Notes: a model not told the origin generated them from the sequence alone. Shown: positions 55,232-64,000, numbered from the stretch's first letter. The stretch is DNA of 64,000 nt from Vibrio coralliirubri (GCF_024347375.1 NZ_AP025470.1:1860001-1924000); one strand, 5' to 3'. A program made the numbers and translations.

Positions 55232-55257
55232 GGCATCCTCAAATCCAAGAGGATGCC
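55232..55257. other. Stem-loop after the lipoprotein gene
   Basis: GGCATCCTC and GAGGATGCC pair perfectly across an 8-base loop. A run of T follows only on the minus strand, so as an intrinsic terminator it would act on minus transcripts, although no minus gene ends here. On the plus strand it could be a 3' stabilising hairpin. Confidence 0.5.
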
Positions 55258-55380
55258 GCTCAAGCACCACCAAGAATACATAACTAAAAAGCTCAAGGAA
55301 GATCCGGACTAGGTTACTAATTTACTGGCATTCAATACTTTTAATTGGCCGATATTTTGTATACATAAGCGAGAGATCCA

Positions 55381-55881
55381 ATGACCATCAAAAAGCTTCC
55401 CCTTCTGACATTAGCCGCTGTCTTGCTGTTCACTATGTCTAACGCACAAGCCTATGAACAAAACCAAGAAGAAACTGCGATTACATTTGGTCTATCGGCT
55501 GAACGTGGGTGGAGAGATTGGTCTGCTTCTTACATCAAATATCGCGGCCCGGGAAGCATAGGTTATGGTATTGAGTTTACCCGGTCAGCTTATAACGAAG
55601 ATGAAGACTCGTACGAATACAAACAACGCGACAACGAATATCAGTTTCACGCCCCTATTGGTATCACCGAAAACTTGTACATCACCCCAGGTTACGGGAT
55701 TAAGCGTACCCACACGGACGTCACTTTAGATAGCCGTGAGTTCTCTGACAGCTCAACCAAACAAGTTGGTGGCTTAGATGCAACCTACATCATGGACAGT
55801 GGCTTTGTTGTGACCGCAGGTTTCGATAAAGCAGAAGGTGAAGACTTGGAGTTCTCAATTGGAGCAGGTATCGCTTGGTAA
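55381..55881 (+). CDS. Small outer-membrane beta-barrel protein, unknown function
   Basis: A 166-residue protein with a signal peptide (MTIKKLPLLTLAAVLLFTMS, cleaved near AQA at residue 24). The mature part alternates hydrophobic and polar residues in strands such as IGYGIEFTRSAY and VVTAGFDKAEG, and it ends in Trp (GAGIAW), as in many small barrels. No named family recognised. It follows the lipoprotein gene in the same direction. Confidence 0.65.
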   Translation: MTIKKLPLLTLAAVLLFTMSNAQAYEQNQEETAITFGLSAERGWRDWSASYIKYRGPGSIGYGIEFTRSAYNEDEDSYEYKQRDNEYQFHAPIGITENLYITPGYGIKRTHTDVTLDSREFSDSSTKQVGGLDATYIMDSGFVVTAGFDKAEGEDLEFSIGAGIAW

Positions 55882-55910
55882 AGGTAATAGCCCAGTAGAT
55901 TTGAAAAACA

Positions 55911-55940
55911 AAAAGGGTCTAGATTTCTCTAGACCCTTTT
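55911..55940 (+). terminator. Rho-independent terminator
   Basis: AAAGGGTCTAGA and TCTAGACCCTTTT form a 12-bp stem with a 4-base loop TTTC, just after the small barrel gene. It is near-symmetrical and could also act on minus-strand transcripts. Confidence 0.8.
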
Positions 55941-56026
55941 AGGTAATAACGCTTGGTGGCTTTATGTTGGCTAATTAGGCAAACCTTAGCTAATTACTCG
56001 AAGTATTAGCTAGCCACACAACGTGA

Positions 56027-56281
56027 TTATGCGTCGATGTAAAAAGCTTCTACAGTGCCTTTTAGAGTAATAAGCATTGGCTGACCAAAACGATCTAGCG
56101 CTTTTGGAGAAGGGATCTTAACCCAACCTTCGCTGATGCAGTATTCTTCAACATCAGTACGCTCTTTACCATTTAGACGAATGCCGATTGGGTATTCGAA
56201 ACACTCAGCAACGTGGTGTGGGCTGCGTGGGTTACCTGCAAGATGATCTGGTAAAGCTGGTCTTGAATTAGTATCGCTCAT
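56027..56281 (-). CDS. DUF3297 family protein
   Basis: A protein of 84 residues from the ATG at 56281; an in-frame ATG two codons upstream is also possible. LPDHLAGNPRSPHHVAECFE and IGIRLNGKERTDVEEYCISE near residue 35-54 match DUF3297 in length and sequence. Function is unknown and widely conserved in Proteobacteria. It is monocistronic, with a terminator from the facing gene nearby. Confidence 0.85.
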   Translation of the reverse strand: MSDTNSRPALPDHLAGNPRSPHHVAECFEYPIGIRLNGKERTDVEEYCISEGWVKIPSPKALDRFGQPMLITLKGTVEAFYIDA

Positions 56282-56522
56282 GTTCATTACCTGTATGTAC
56301 GTAAATAAAAAAAGTGCGTCATTCTAGACAATATAGGCTTTGTGCTCAACAACTGCTGCAATAAATCGTCTTGATCGTTTTAATCAACAGCTAGTTGTTT
56401 GATTTAAAGGCGATATCGACATGAGTTCCAACGATAATTTAACAGAGTTATGCGTTGTAGATAAAGGGAGAGCTTCATTACTCGAACGGCAGATAACCTA
56501 ATATCAGGCTTTTATTCCGAGC

Positions 56523-56957
56523 TTATCGATTAAGCTCAATACTCATCACTTTATGGTTCGGTTCTGATTCGATATCGACAACTGACCAACCTAGACCTTG
56601 GTAGAGTCCCATGATATTGGTGTATGCGTAGAGTTGAGTTTGCACTGCAGAAGAAACCTGTCTGACACCACGATTAATCAATTCACTGGCAATGCCTTGA
56701 CCGCGCCATTGAGGGGCGACAAACACGGCGTTGATCCACACCACATCACGCACTTGGTGAGGTTCTTGAAAATAGGAATACGCCAAGCCACCAATGACCA
56801 CATTATCGCGAAGTACGGTTATTACTGGAGGGAGTTGTACGTATTCTTTATAGGTATCTTTAAACTTGAAATCAGACCATTCGCTTTGAAATAAGCCCTC
56901 TAACTCATGCCAATAAGGCGAGCTTTCATCGCAATTTCTAAAGATTACTTTCTGCAT
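56523..56957 (-). CDS. GNAT family N-acetyltransferase
   Basis: A 144-residue GNAT protein with VWINAVFVAPQWRGQGIASE near residue 73-92 (acetyl-CoA loop R-G-Q-G-I-A) and LYQGLGWSVVDIES near 115. PPVITVLRDNVVIGGLAYSY is the strand pair before the loop. Substrate unknown. Confidence 0.85.
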   Translation of the reverse strand: MQKVIFRNCDESSPYWHELEGLFQSEWSDFKFKDTYKEYVQLPPVITVLRDNVVIGGLAYSYFQEPHQVRDVVWINAVFVAPQWRGQGIASELINRGVRQVSSAVQTQLYAYTNIMGLYQGLGWSVVDIESEPNHKVMSIELNR

Positions 56958-57024
56958 TTTTTCCGTCCTTTGAAAGGGTGTAATTCGGCTATCCTAGCCT
57001 TGTTTAATCTAAGTGTAGGTAAAG

Positions 57025-57159
57025 CTACTCTTCTTCGTCGTAATCGTCTGCTGGGTCTTGATTAATTTCTTCGCCGCATCCTAGACATTCACCTTGTAGA
57101 TCTGTAGGCATAACAATAATCAAACCACAATGCGGGCATAGATCGCCTTGTTGAAACAT
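57025..57159 (-). CDS. Small acidic zinc-ribbon protein, 44 residues
   Basis: Reading the gap shows a 44-codon frame starting ATG at 57159, with AAGGA ten bases upstream. It carries C-P-H-C-G near residues 8-12 and C-L-G-C-G near 27-31, which probably bind zinc, and an acidic tail (DPADDYDEEE). It lies between a GNAT gene and a PcfJ-like gene, all on the minus strand. Confidence 0.7.
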   Translation of the reverse strand: MFQQGDLCPHCGLIIVMPTDLQGECLGCGEEINQDPADDYDEEE

Positions 57160-57182
57160 CCTGTATTCCTTCTACTTCATGG

Positions 57183-58313
57183 CTATTGCTTAGGATACTT
57201 TTGCTTACTCGCTTCTAACCAGTCGTGAATCACTTGGCGAGCGGATTCCGACGGCGGTGCATTTCGTTTTCCGCAGATTTGGTCGATTTCAAACGGAAAG
57301 GCTTTGCTCGGAACGCGACGTAAACCTATGGTTAAACGCTGAGGTTTGTGCATGCGGAACACCACATAACGATCGCTCATGATTCGGTTGTGATACACAC
57401 CAATACAGTGCTTCTGCTCTATGCCTTCGTGTTCAAGATCGTAATAATCAGTGAGCGGATGAATGTTGTCATTGCCGAGCAAAGGAACGGGATAAGGGAT
57501 GTCTTTATCCATTGGGCGATTACCCTCCAAGCGTCGTAATTGGCGTTGCTCCGTCCAGCGGTCATGAAGTTGTTCAAACATCGCAAAAGAGTTCTGACTG
57601 GTAATCGCGCGCAGTGGATCATCCATCTCCAAATCTTGGCCTAGCAATATCGTATCTTGGAACATCGCCATTTTCGACGGTGCATTAAGTCTGCCCTCTT
57701 CCACCATTGCAATCCCTAATCGGCTACCAGTTAGAAATGGATGAACTTGGTCCAAACGCAGGGCTGTGTATCCAACTTTTGAGTAATGCTTGAATTTAAG
57801 AACTCGTCTTTGCAGCGGTTCGAGAATACGAACAATGTGGTCGAGTTCATCACCAACATTGTAATGAAGCTCTAGCTTGTCGATGAATTTGAGTGTCGCC
57901 TTGCTGCTGTCTAAACCCAACTTAGCAAGGATCTTCTTCTGCCCTAAGCGACTCAGTGCCAATGCTTTCTGATTATCGACACTGTATTTCATGCAGATGA
58001 GAGCCAAAATAACAGGCCTTAATTCAAGCAATTGTGCGGCTTCATAGGTATTCGCAGCAAGCCACAGCATCTGGTATTGGTACTCTGGAAAGTCGTCGGT
58101 GATTTCCCGATAACGCGCAGGCAATGAGTCTAACCAACGACCATTCACGTCAAACTGTTCAACAAGGTTGAGGCTCAGCCCAATGCCCCCATCAAGCGGT
58201 CGTCTACCATCTTCAAACACATGAAAGCCGACAAGCTTTTGAGACCAGTCTCGGATCTCAATATCGTAGTCGAAACCTAATGTTCGAGTGGGAATGGTTA
58301 GTAGTGCTGTCAT
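57183..58313 (-). CDS. PcfJ-like domain protein, unknown function
   Basis: A protein of 376 residues from the ATG at 58313, with GAGG five bases upstream. The C-terminal third contains EGIEQKHCIGVYHNRIMSDR near residue 305-324 and YVVFRMHKPQRLTIGLRRVP, the hallmark (H-C-x-G-x-Y) of PcfJ-like proteins. The N-terminal part is helical. PcfJ is known from conjugative plasmids, but many chromosomal copies have no established role. No conjugation genes are nearby. Confidence 0.6.
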   Translation of the reverse strand: MTALLTIPTRTLGFDYDIEIRDWSQKLVGFHVFEDGRRPLDGGIGLSLNLVEQFDVNGRWLDSLPARYREITDDFPEYQYQMLWLAANTYEAAQLLELRPVILALICMKYSVDNQKALALSRLGQKKILAKLGLDSSKATLKFIDKLELHYNVGDELDHIVRILEPLQRRVLKFKHYSKVGYTALRLDQVHPFLTGSRLGIAMVEEGRLNAPSKMAMFQDTILLGQDLEMDDPLRAITSQNSFAMFEQLHDRWTEQRQLRRLEGNRPMDKDIPYPVPLLGNDNIHPLTDYYDLEHEGIEQKHCIGVYHNRIMSDRYVVFRMHKPQRLTIGLRRVPSKAFPFEIDQICGKRNAPPSESARQVIHDWLEASKQKYPKQ

Positions 58314-58548
58314 TGATGCCTCTTCGTTATTGGCGCATTGATCTATCAAGCCTATCTAACAGCATAAGCTAGCGCTTCAACCACTATATCAACCTTTTGT
58401 AAATTTCTTATCAATCAAAGCGATATAAATACGATAGTGCTTAGAAGAACATTGAATGATGATTTTACGCAATATGAGACCTCTTCGATATCATTTGCGC
58501 AAACAGAAACTATGCTTGTTACATAACTCACAACAAGAGGCTTTAATT

Positions 58549-58971
58549 ATGGACTACCGACATATTCTGGTCGCACTTGAACTGTCTGACGACACCAAGA
58601 TTCTCATTGATAGAGCGACCTTCTTCGCTGATAAACTGGAGGCTGACATTTCATTTGTTTATATCGATGGTACGCATGGAGAAATTTACCCAGAACTCGT
58701 TGATATTCAAGGAAATGACGGTGATTTACCCATCAATGAAGATGCCGTTAAGCATTTAAGAGAGTTTGAGGCGTACGCCAAGCACCCAATCAAGCACATT
58801 TTCGTGGGAACCGGTGACTTGAACGACAAGCTCAAAAATGCCATCGAAGCAAATGGCGTTGACCTATTGCTGTGTGGCCATCACCATGATTTTTGGCATA
58901 AGCTCATCTCCCATTCTAAACAGATCATCGATACTTCCCCTATCGATATTCTCGTTGTTCCTATGGAATAG
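58549..58971 (+). CDS. Universal stress protein, UspA family
   Basis: A protein of 140 residues from the ATG at 58549, preceded by AAGAGG. It begins MDYRHILVALELSDDTKILI, the usual start of UspA-type proteins. AKHPIKHIFVGTGDLNDKLK and DLLLCGHHHDFWHKLISHS match the second half, with the final SPIDILVVPM strand. The ATP-binding G-2x-G-9x-G motif is not seen, as in UspA itself. It is a stress-response protein of the cytoplasm. Confidence 0.85.
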   Translation: MDYRHILVALELSDDTKILIDRATFFADKLEADISFVYIDGTHGEIYPELVDIQGNDGDLPINEDAVKHLREFEAYAKHPIKHIFVGTGDLNDKLKNAIEANGVDLLLCGHHHDFWHKLISHSKQIIDTSPIDILVVPME

Positions 58972-59164
58972 AAGCTGCAGTTCGACACTCAAAACTAGCC
59001 TGCATTGCCAACCTCTACCGGTATTATTGGTTGGCTTGATACCCTCTTCAACACCCTCATCCTGACCGAAATCTGCTATTACCCACTTAGAGTAGTCATT
59101 TGTGATCTTGTCAGCTTATCAACTCGTAAGCGTCTAATAATTAACAAATCGCCGAGTGGAAGTA

Positions 59165-60541
59165 ATGAAAAAGATTGGCCTGTATCTTTTTACAAACGAC
59201 TTAAGAATCAACGACAATGCGCTACTTTACCAAGCAAGCCAAATCGTCGATGAGCTCGTTTGTGTCGTCGTTGAACCGATTCTGTCTCACTACTCAGCAC
59301 TGTTCGCCCAAGAACAACAATATGGCGCTCACCGCATAGCTTTCATTTCACAGTCGATTAGCGATCTTAAGGCTAACCTGAGCAACCTAAAACAATCACT
59401 CATCGTCCTTACACAAGACCAAGACAAAAGAGATAACGTTAAAGACTCGCTCAACGAGATTATCTCTGCTCTAAACGTCACTCACTTGTTTGCAAATGCT
59501 CATTGTGGCTATGACGAGCAACAGCTAGTGCAATCAACGTTGACTGACTGCGCAAACTTAACTGCGATTCAAACTCATAACTCGACTCTGTTTGAGCTCA
59601 ATGACTTCCCTTTTACGTTAGACAAGTTACCCCGCTCGTTTACCAAGTTCAGAAAACTCATCGAACACTTGTCTGTCGATACACAAAGTTTGAACATAAC
59701 GACGTTACCACCAGCACCAGACCTAACAGAAACGTCACACTGTCACTCAAAAGCATCCCTTTTTGGGACGAGTGATTTGGCGAGCGAGCAAAGCTTCAAA
59801 GGCGGTGAAACATCGGGATTAGTACATCTTGACCACTACTTCTTACACGATTACGCGAGCCGCTATAAACAGACAAGAAATGCTTTGGATGGCATCGAGA
59901 ACTCGACCAAATTTTCACCGTGGCTCGCATTAGGTTGTGTCTCACCAAAAACAATCTGCAGACACCTCACGCGATTTGAGTCGCATCATGGTTCCAATGA
60001 TTCAACTTACTGGATTTATTTCGAGCTGTTGTGGCGAGAGTATTTTTATTGGAAGAGCATGTCGTTGAAGGCATTTCTATTTACGGGCTCATCTACAAAT
60101 CCCGTTACAGCAGAAAATAGCAAACAATCGGCAAGCCTTAATTTTGCCAAATGGAAGAGCGGTAACACCAACTACCAGATTGTCGATGCATGCATGCGCC
60201 AACTTAATGCGACTGGCTACATGTCCAATCGCGGAAGGCAGTTAGCCGCAAGCTGTTTGATTTACGAGTTGGGCGTCGACTGGCGACACGGCGCAGCCTA
60301 TTTTGAAAGCCAGCTTGTCGACTATGACGTGGCATCTAACTGGGGAAATTGGGCGTATATCGCTGGGGCTCTCAATAAACCCGCCCACAACGAGCAAACT
60401 AAAAACCAATCACAACCTAAATCACGCCATTTTGATTTGGCCAAGCAGACTGAAATGTACGACCCAGACCATGCCTTCATCAATCAATGGGCTGGCGGTA
60501 ACGCAGTCTCAACAAACCTCATCAACCAGGACGCATTATGA
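59165..60541 (+). CDS. Cryptochrome DASH (single-strand DNA photolyase)
   Basis: A 458-residue photolyase/cryptochrome. It begins KKIGLYLFTNDLRINDNALL, and QYGAHRIAFISQSISDL near residue 55 supports the DASH subgroup. FAD-binding segments are WREYFYWKSMSLKAF near 295, QIVDACMRQLNATGYMSNRG near 340 and DYDVASNWGNWAYIAG near 385. DASH proteins repair cyclobutane dimers in single-stranded DNA with light. It overlaps the next gene by 4 bp (ATGA), so the three genes form an operon. Confidence 0.85.
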   Translation: MKKIGLYLFTNDLRINDNALLYQASQIVDELVCVVVEPILSHYSALFAQEQQYGAHRIAFISQSISDLKANLSNLKQSLIVLTQDQDKRDNVKDSLNEIISALNVTHLFANAHCGYDEQQLVQSTLTDCANLTAIQTHNSTLFELNDFPFTLDKLPRSFTKFRKLIEHLSVDTQSLNITTLPPAPDLTETSHCHSKASLFGTSDLASEQSFKGGETSGLVHLDHYFLHDYASRYKQTRNALDGIENSTKFSPWLALGCVSPKTICRHLTRFESHHGSNDSTYWIYFELLWREYFYWKSMSLKAFLFTGSSTNPVTAENSKQSASLNFAKWKSGNTNYQIVDACMRQLNATGYMSNRGRQLAASCLIYELGVDWRHGAAYFESQLVDYDVASNWGNWAYIAGALNKPAHNEQTKNQSQPKSRHFDLAKQTEMYDPDHAFINQWAGGNAVSTNLINQDAL

Positions 60542-62109
60542 ATTTTCAAACGGTACGACTTGTATTAGGAGACCAATTAAACATTGAGCATTCATGGTTT
60601 CAACAAGTTAACGATGACGTTATTTACATCATTGCTGAGCTCAAACAAGAAACGGATTATGTTGCCTCTCACGTTCAAAAAGTGGCCGCGTTTTTCTGTG
60701 CGATGGGTTACTTCGCTGACGAACTCAAAGAACAAGGCCATCAAGTACTCCACCTAACTCTTGACGACACAACGCAATTTGAAAACCTAGATACACTTCT
60801 AAAGCACTATGTACATGAATTCGGCGCAGTGAAATTCGAATATCAAAGGCCAGATGAATATCGCCTTTTAGAGCAGATGAACAAGCTCAAGCTGACCAAT
60901 GCGACCAAAGGTTGTTGTGATACGGAACACTTCCTCTTTCCATTCAAAGAGATCGAACAACAGTTTCCGAAAGACAAACACATCATGATGGAACACTTCT
61001 ATCGCCGAATGAGAAAGCGTTTCGACATTTTGCTAGAAGACGGAAAGCCCGTTGGCGGAAAATGGAATTACGACGCGAACAATCGAAAGAAACTCAAGAA
61101 ACAAGACATCGAAAACCTGCCTCAGCCGCTGATGTTTACCAATGACATAACAGGCATTTTACAGCGTATCGAGCGCCACCAAGTCCAAACCATTGGTCAA
61201 GTAGGTAGCCAATTATTATGGCCTGTAAACCGCGCACAAAGCTTGTCTCTGCTCGCTCATTTCTGCCAAGTCTGCTTACCGTTATTTGGACAGTTTCAAG
61301 ATGCGATGACTACAGAGCACGACTCTAAATGGAGCTTGTATCATAGCCGTATTTCGTTTTCTTTGAACAGTAAACTGCTGAGTCCTAAAGAAGTGATTGA
61401 TGCAGCACTGTCGGCCTACCAAGCATCCAGTCATCGAGACAGTTCTTCAAATAAACCAAGCATCGACATTGCACAGGTCGAAGGGTTTGTACGCCAAATA
61501 CTGGGGTGGCGTGAGTACATACGCGCTGTCTATTGGGCGAATATGCCTGCTTACGCCAACAAAAATCATTACTCAGCAAACAACAACCTGCCCCATTACT
61601 TTTGGGACGGACAGACCAAGATGAACTGCATGAAGCATGCGATTGACCAGTCTCTTGAGTTTGCTTACGCGCACCATATCCAAAGGTTAATGATCACTGG
61701 CAACTTCTGTTTAATCACAGGCATAGACCCTGACCAAGTCGACAGTTGGTACCTCGGTATTTACGTCGACGCGATTGAGTGGGTTGAAATGCCAAATACG
61801 CGAGGTATGGCACTGTTTGCGGATGGCGGGATCGTCGGAACCAAACCATACTCTGCCAGCGGTTCTTATATCAACCGCATGAGTGACTACTGCAAAGGCT
61901 GTCACTACAAGATAAAAGAACGCAGCGGCGAGCAATCTTGCCCTTTCAATAGCTTGTATTGGCGCTTTATGAACCTGCACCGCGATGCATTAAACCGTAA
62001 CCCACGCATGGGCATGTTATATCGCTCTTGGGACAATATGGACGAGCAATCACAACAAGCGATTCTCGATACCGCTGAACAACGAATCACAAACTTGGAG
62101 AACTTATAA
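60538..62109 (+). CDS. Iron-sulfur bacterial cryptochrome/photolyase (FeS-BCP, (6-4) photolyase-like)
   Basis: A 523-residue protein that starts VRLVLGDQLNIEHSWFQQVN, characteristic of the PhrB/FeS-BCP class. Four cysteines at residues about 364 (MNC), 452, 455 and 468 (YCKGCHYKIKERSGEQSC) follow the spacing C-x2-C-x12-C of the [4Fe-4S] site in Agrobacterium PhrB. PhrB repairs (6-4) photoproducts with light. The gene overlaps the DASH gene and the following SDR gene. Confidence 0.85.
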   Translation: MNFQTVRLVLGDQLNIEHSWFQQVNDDVIYIIAELKQETDYVASHVQKVAAFFCAMGYFADELKEQGHQVLHLTLDDTTQFENLDTLLKHYVHEFGAVKFEYQRPDEYRLLEQMNKLKLTNATKGCCDTEHFLFPFKEIEQQFPKDKHIMMEHFYRRMRKRFDILLEDGKPVGGKWNYDANNRKKLKKQDIENLPQPLMFTNDITGILQRIERHQVQTIGQVGSQLLWPVNRAQSLSLLAHFCQVCLPLFGQFQDAMTTEHDSKWSLYHSRISFSLNSKLLSPKEVIDAALSAYQASSHRDSSSNKPSIDIAQVEGFVRQILGWREYIRAVYWANMPAYANKNHYSANNNLPHYFWDGQTKMNCMKHAIDQSLEFAYAHHIQRLMITGNFCLITGIDPDQVDSWYLGIYVDAIEWVEMPNTRGMALFADGGIVGTKPYSASGSYINRMSDYCKGCHYKIKERSGEQSCPFNSLYWRFMNLHRDALNRNPRMGMLYRSWDNMDEQSQQAILDTAEQRITNLENL

Positions 62110-62849
62110 TGGTGGAGCAACTCAGATTACACATATTGGTGGTCGGTGGGAGCGGCGGTATTGGTTTCGCTGTGGTTAAACACCTATTATCTGAGCTCTC
62201 TCGGTTTGATTTTCTTGATGTGCATGTAGACGCGACTTACCACTCTCAACAGCCGGAACTAGAAAACAATCGCTTGACTTGGCACAAAGTCGACGCGACC
62301 AACGAAGCTGATATCAAACGTTTGAGCTCTGAGTTTGACCAACTTGATTGGTTGATCAACTGCGTGGGTATGCTCCACACTCCAGACCTTGGGCCGGAAA
62401 AGAACTTGTCGTCTATCGACCCTGAGTTTTTTCTGAAAAACATCTCTGTGAATACCCTACCCAGCTTGTTATTGGCAAAGCACTTCACGCCGATTCTTAG
62501 AACGAGTGACAATCCAAAATTTGCTGTGGTATCCGCAAAGGTAGGTAGCATTTCAGACAACAGATTAGGCGGTTGGTATAGCTATCGCTCATCGAAAGCA
62601 GCCCTCAACATGTTCATCAAAACCATGTCGATCGAATGGCAACGCACCATTAAGAAAGGCACTGTGTTAGCACTGCATCCGGGCACAACAGACACGGCTC
62701 TATCGAAACCTTTTCAGACCAATGTCCCTCAAGGCAAGTTGTTCGAATCTAGCTATGTCGCCCATCAATTAGTCGATATCATTCGGACTGCGACACCAGA
62801 CAAAAGTGGGCACTTCTACGCTTACGATGGCGAGCAGTTAAATTGGTAG
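62109..62849 (+). CDS. Short-chain dehydrogenase/reductase in the photolyase operon
   Basis: A 246-residue SDR. The motif V-G-G-S-G-G-I-G-F lies at residues 12-20, the Ser in VVSAKVGSISDN near 139 and Y-R-S-S-K near 157-161. It ends HFYAYDGEQLNW, as in C-factor-like/CsgA-type SDRs. The start codon overlaps the stop of the photolyase gene (TAATG). Its link to light-dependent repair is by position only. A terminator follows at 62889-62926. Confidence 0.8.
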   Translation: MVEQLRLHILVVGGSGGIGFAVVKHLLSELSRFDFLDVHVDATYHSQQPELENNRLTWHKVDATNEADIKRLSSEFDQLDWLINCVGMLHTPDLGPEKNLSSIDPEFFLKNISVNTLPSLLLAKHFTPILRTSDNPKFAVVSAKVGSISDNRLGGWYSYRSSKAALNMFIKTMSIEWQRTIKKGTVLALHPGTTDTALSKPFQTNVPQGKLFESSYVAHQLVDIIRTATPDKSGHFYAYDGEQLNW

Positions 62850-62888
62850 TTAATACCAGTGGCCATCTTTCATTAGTGCTAAAAAAGA

Positions 62889-62926
62889 AAACCCAACAGA
62901 GTTAAGGCTCTATTGGGTTATTTTTT
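62889..62926 (+). terminator. Rho-independent terminator
   Basis: AACCCAACAGAG and CTCTATTGGGTT form a 12-bp stem with one mismatch and loop TTAAGG, followed by a run of T. It closes the cryptochrome operon. Confidence 0.85.
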
Positions 62927-62995
62927 GAAAGAGCGCCTCTGTTTTATAAGGCGTTTGGTTGATATCTAGCTAAAGATCAAAACTGATCATCACGA

Positions 62996-63880
62996 TTACT
63001 CAGCCCAATTGAACTTACTATCGTCGACACCTTCTTTCTCTTCTTTAGCTCGCTCGCGTCGGTGTTGTTCTTCAATTCGCGCAGCGTCTATCTCTTGCAT
63101 GATGGCTTCGATATCAGCCAAGTCGTCCGTTTCCGTAAACTCACCCGTTAGCTTGCTGTCTGGCTTCAAGTCGCCTTTCTCGTACAGCGCCCACATTTCC
63201 TTGGCATACTCGGTTTTTGCCAATTCAGGAGCAAACTGAGCGTAATAATCACGGATGTTATTGATATCACGAGCCAGCATCCACTCAGCGTTGTTGTTCG
63301 CCGAAGCATCAACCGCTTGAGGTAGATCGATAATTACTGGGCCGTACTCATCCACCAATACATTGAACTCAGACAAGTCACCATGGATCAAACCAACACA
63401 CAGCATTTTAACTACGTAGGTCATCATCACAGCGTGGTCTTCGATCGCTTGCTCTGCTGACATCACCACATCGTTCAAACGTGGTGCAACGTAACCATCA
63501 TCGTCAGTGACCAATTCCATAAGCAGCACGCCATCAAAGCAACCGTAAGGGACAGGCACACGAACACCCGCTTCTGCCAGTTTATATAAGGCATCCACTT
63601 CAGCACTCTGCCAAACCTTTTCTTGTTGCTCTCGACCAAAGCCAGAGCCTTTTTCCATCGCTCGAGCACGGCGGCTATTTCGGACTTTTCGGCCTTCACG
63701 ATACGCGGTCGCTTTCTTGAAGCTGCGTTGGCTTATTTCCTTATATACCTTGGCACAACGGATGGTATCGCCGCAGCGCACAATGTACACCGATGCTTCT
63801 TTGCCACTCATGAGTTGGCTTGTCACCTCGTCGACTAAACCATCGTCAACTAAAGGCTGTATTCTTTTAGGTATCTTCAT
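62996..63880 (-). CDS. RIO1-family atypical serine protein kinase
   Basis: A protein of 294 residues from the ATG at 63880, with AAAGGCGG just upstream; a longer frame to 63898 is open. SGKEASVYIVRCGDTIRCAK holds the ATP-binding Lys near residue 44. GLIHGDLSEFNVLVDEYGPV near 168-187 has the catalytic Asp (H-G-D-L-S-E-F-N), and VIIDLPQAVD the metal-binding Asp near 191. Bacterial RIO proteins are linked to stress and rRNA maturation. The long charged C-terminal tail is typical. It is monocistronic here. Confidence 0.85.
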   Translation of the reverse strand: MKIPKRIQPLVDDGLVDEVTSQLMSGKEASVYIVRCGDTIRCAKVYKEISQRSFKKATAYREGRKVRNSRRARAMEKGSGFGREQQEKVWQSAEVDALYKLAEAGVRVPVPYGCFDGVLLMELVTDDDGYVAPRLNDVVMSAEQAIEDHAVMMTYVVKMLCVGLIHGDLSEFNVLVDEYGPVIIDLPQAVDASANNNAEWMLARDINNIRDYYAQFAPELAKTEYAKEMWALYEKGDLKPDSKLTGEFTETDDLADIEAIMQEIDAARIEEQHRRERAKEEKEGVDDSKFNWAE

Positions 63881-63962
63881 GCCGCCTTTATACATCACTT
63901 ATCTTACAGATAGAAATATTAACTTGAGAAATGAATGACGAAACGATTAAAGGATCATCAAA

Positions 63963-64000
63963 ATGATGGCAAAGGAAGGAAATATTGGAGTTAAGGGCTT
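63963..64000 (+). CDS. Possible start of a gene cut by the window edge
   Basis: ATGATG follows AAAGGATCATCAA at a spacing that fits a ribosome-binding site, and reads MMAKEGNIGVKG to the window end. Only 12 codons are visible, so it may be chance. It would be divergent from the RIO kinase gene. Confidence 0.3.
   Translation, partial: MMAKEGNIGVKG

Noticed and set aside
59006..59036. GCCAACC and GGTTGGC as a terminator after the UspA gene
   Set aside because: Stem of only 7 bp with a long loop and no T-run. It is not listed as a feature.

Overview
The window looks like a piece of a Vibrio chromosome, most likely the smaller one and most likely from the V. splendidus side of the genus. This rests on the artPIQM and glpTQ loci, a PBPRA1643-type SEC-C protein, about 44% GC, and integron attC sites of the Vibrio type. 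The species call is inference. No rRNA, tRNA or CRISPR array was seen.

Region 1 (1-3.2 kb) is a block of integron gene cassettes, all transcribed on the minus strand: a GNAT acetyltransferase, a membrane-anchored coiled-coil protein, a small unknown protein and a HEPN-domain protein. They are separated by attC sites and by two IS1111-type insertion sequence remnants. Region 2 (3.3-20 kb) is ordinary chromosome: the arginine ABC importer artPIQM, an MsbA-like exporter, a thioesterase, a U32 family protein, a GST, a Rof-like protein, a cytochrome c, an outer-membrane barrel, several small enzymes and a SEC-C protein. Region 3 (19-30.8 kb) is an almost unbroken minus-strand run of single-domain accessory proteins (GNAT, VOC, LysE, S66 peptidase, zinc ribbons, DUF2000) without recognisable attC sites. 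One of them, an HD-domain gene, carries an in-frame stop.

Region 4 (30.8-43.4 kb) is a second cassette block, again all minus strand and without an integrase. Its attC sites are clear near 36-43 kb and fade toward 31 kb. Two insertion sequences sit inside attC sites: a full IS1111-type element and an IS3-family element with a programmed -1 frameshift. The upstream ends of both cassette blocks (about 3.13-3.22 kb and 43.39-43.49 kb) share a sequence that is not a normal attC and ends at the GTTA crossover core. This is the most unusual signal in the window.

Region 5 (43.5-64 kb) is chromosome again: maa, an RsuA-type pseudouridine synthase, a Nudix hydrolase, a tandem-repeat lipoprotein, a methyltransferase/HAD pair, a hydroxyacid dehydrogenase, the glycerophosphodiester genes glpTQ, a lipoprotein and a small barrel, DUF3297, a PcfJ-like protein, a UspA protein, a light-dependent DNA repair operon (cryptochrome DASH, iron-sulfur photolyase, SDR) and a RIO-type kinase. 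Two 44-residue proteins (37992-38126 and 57025-57159) were found by reading the gaps.
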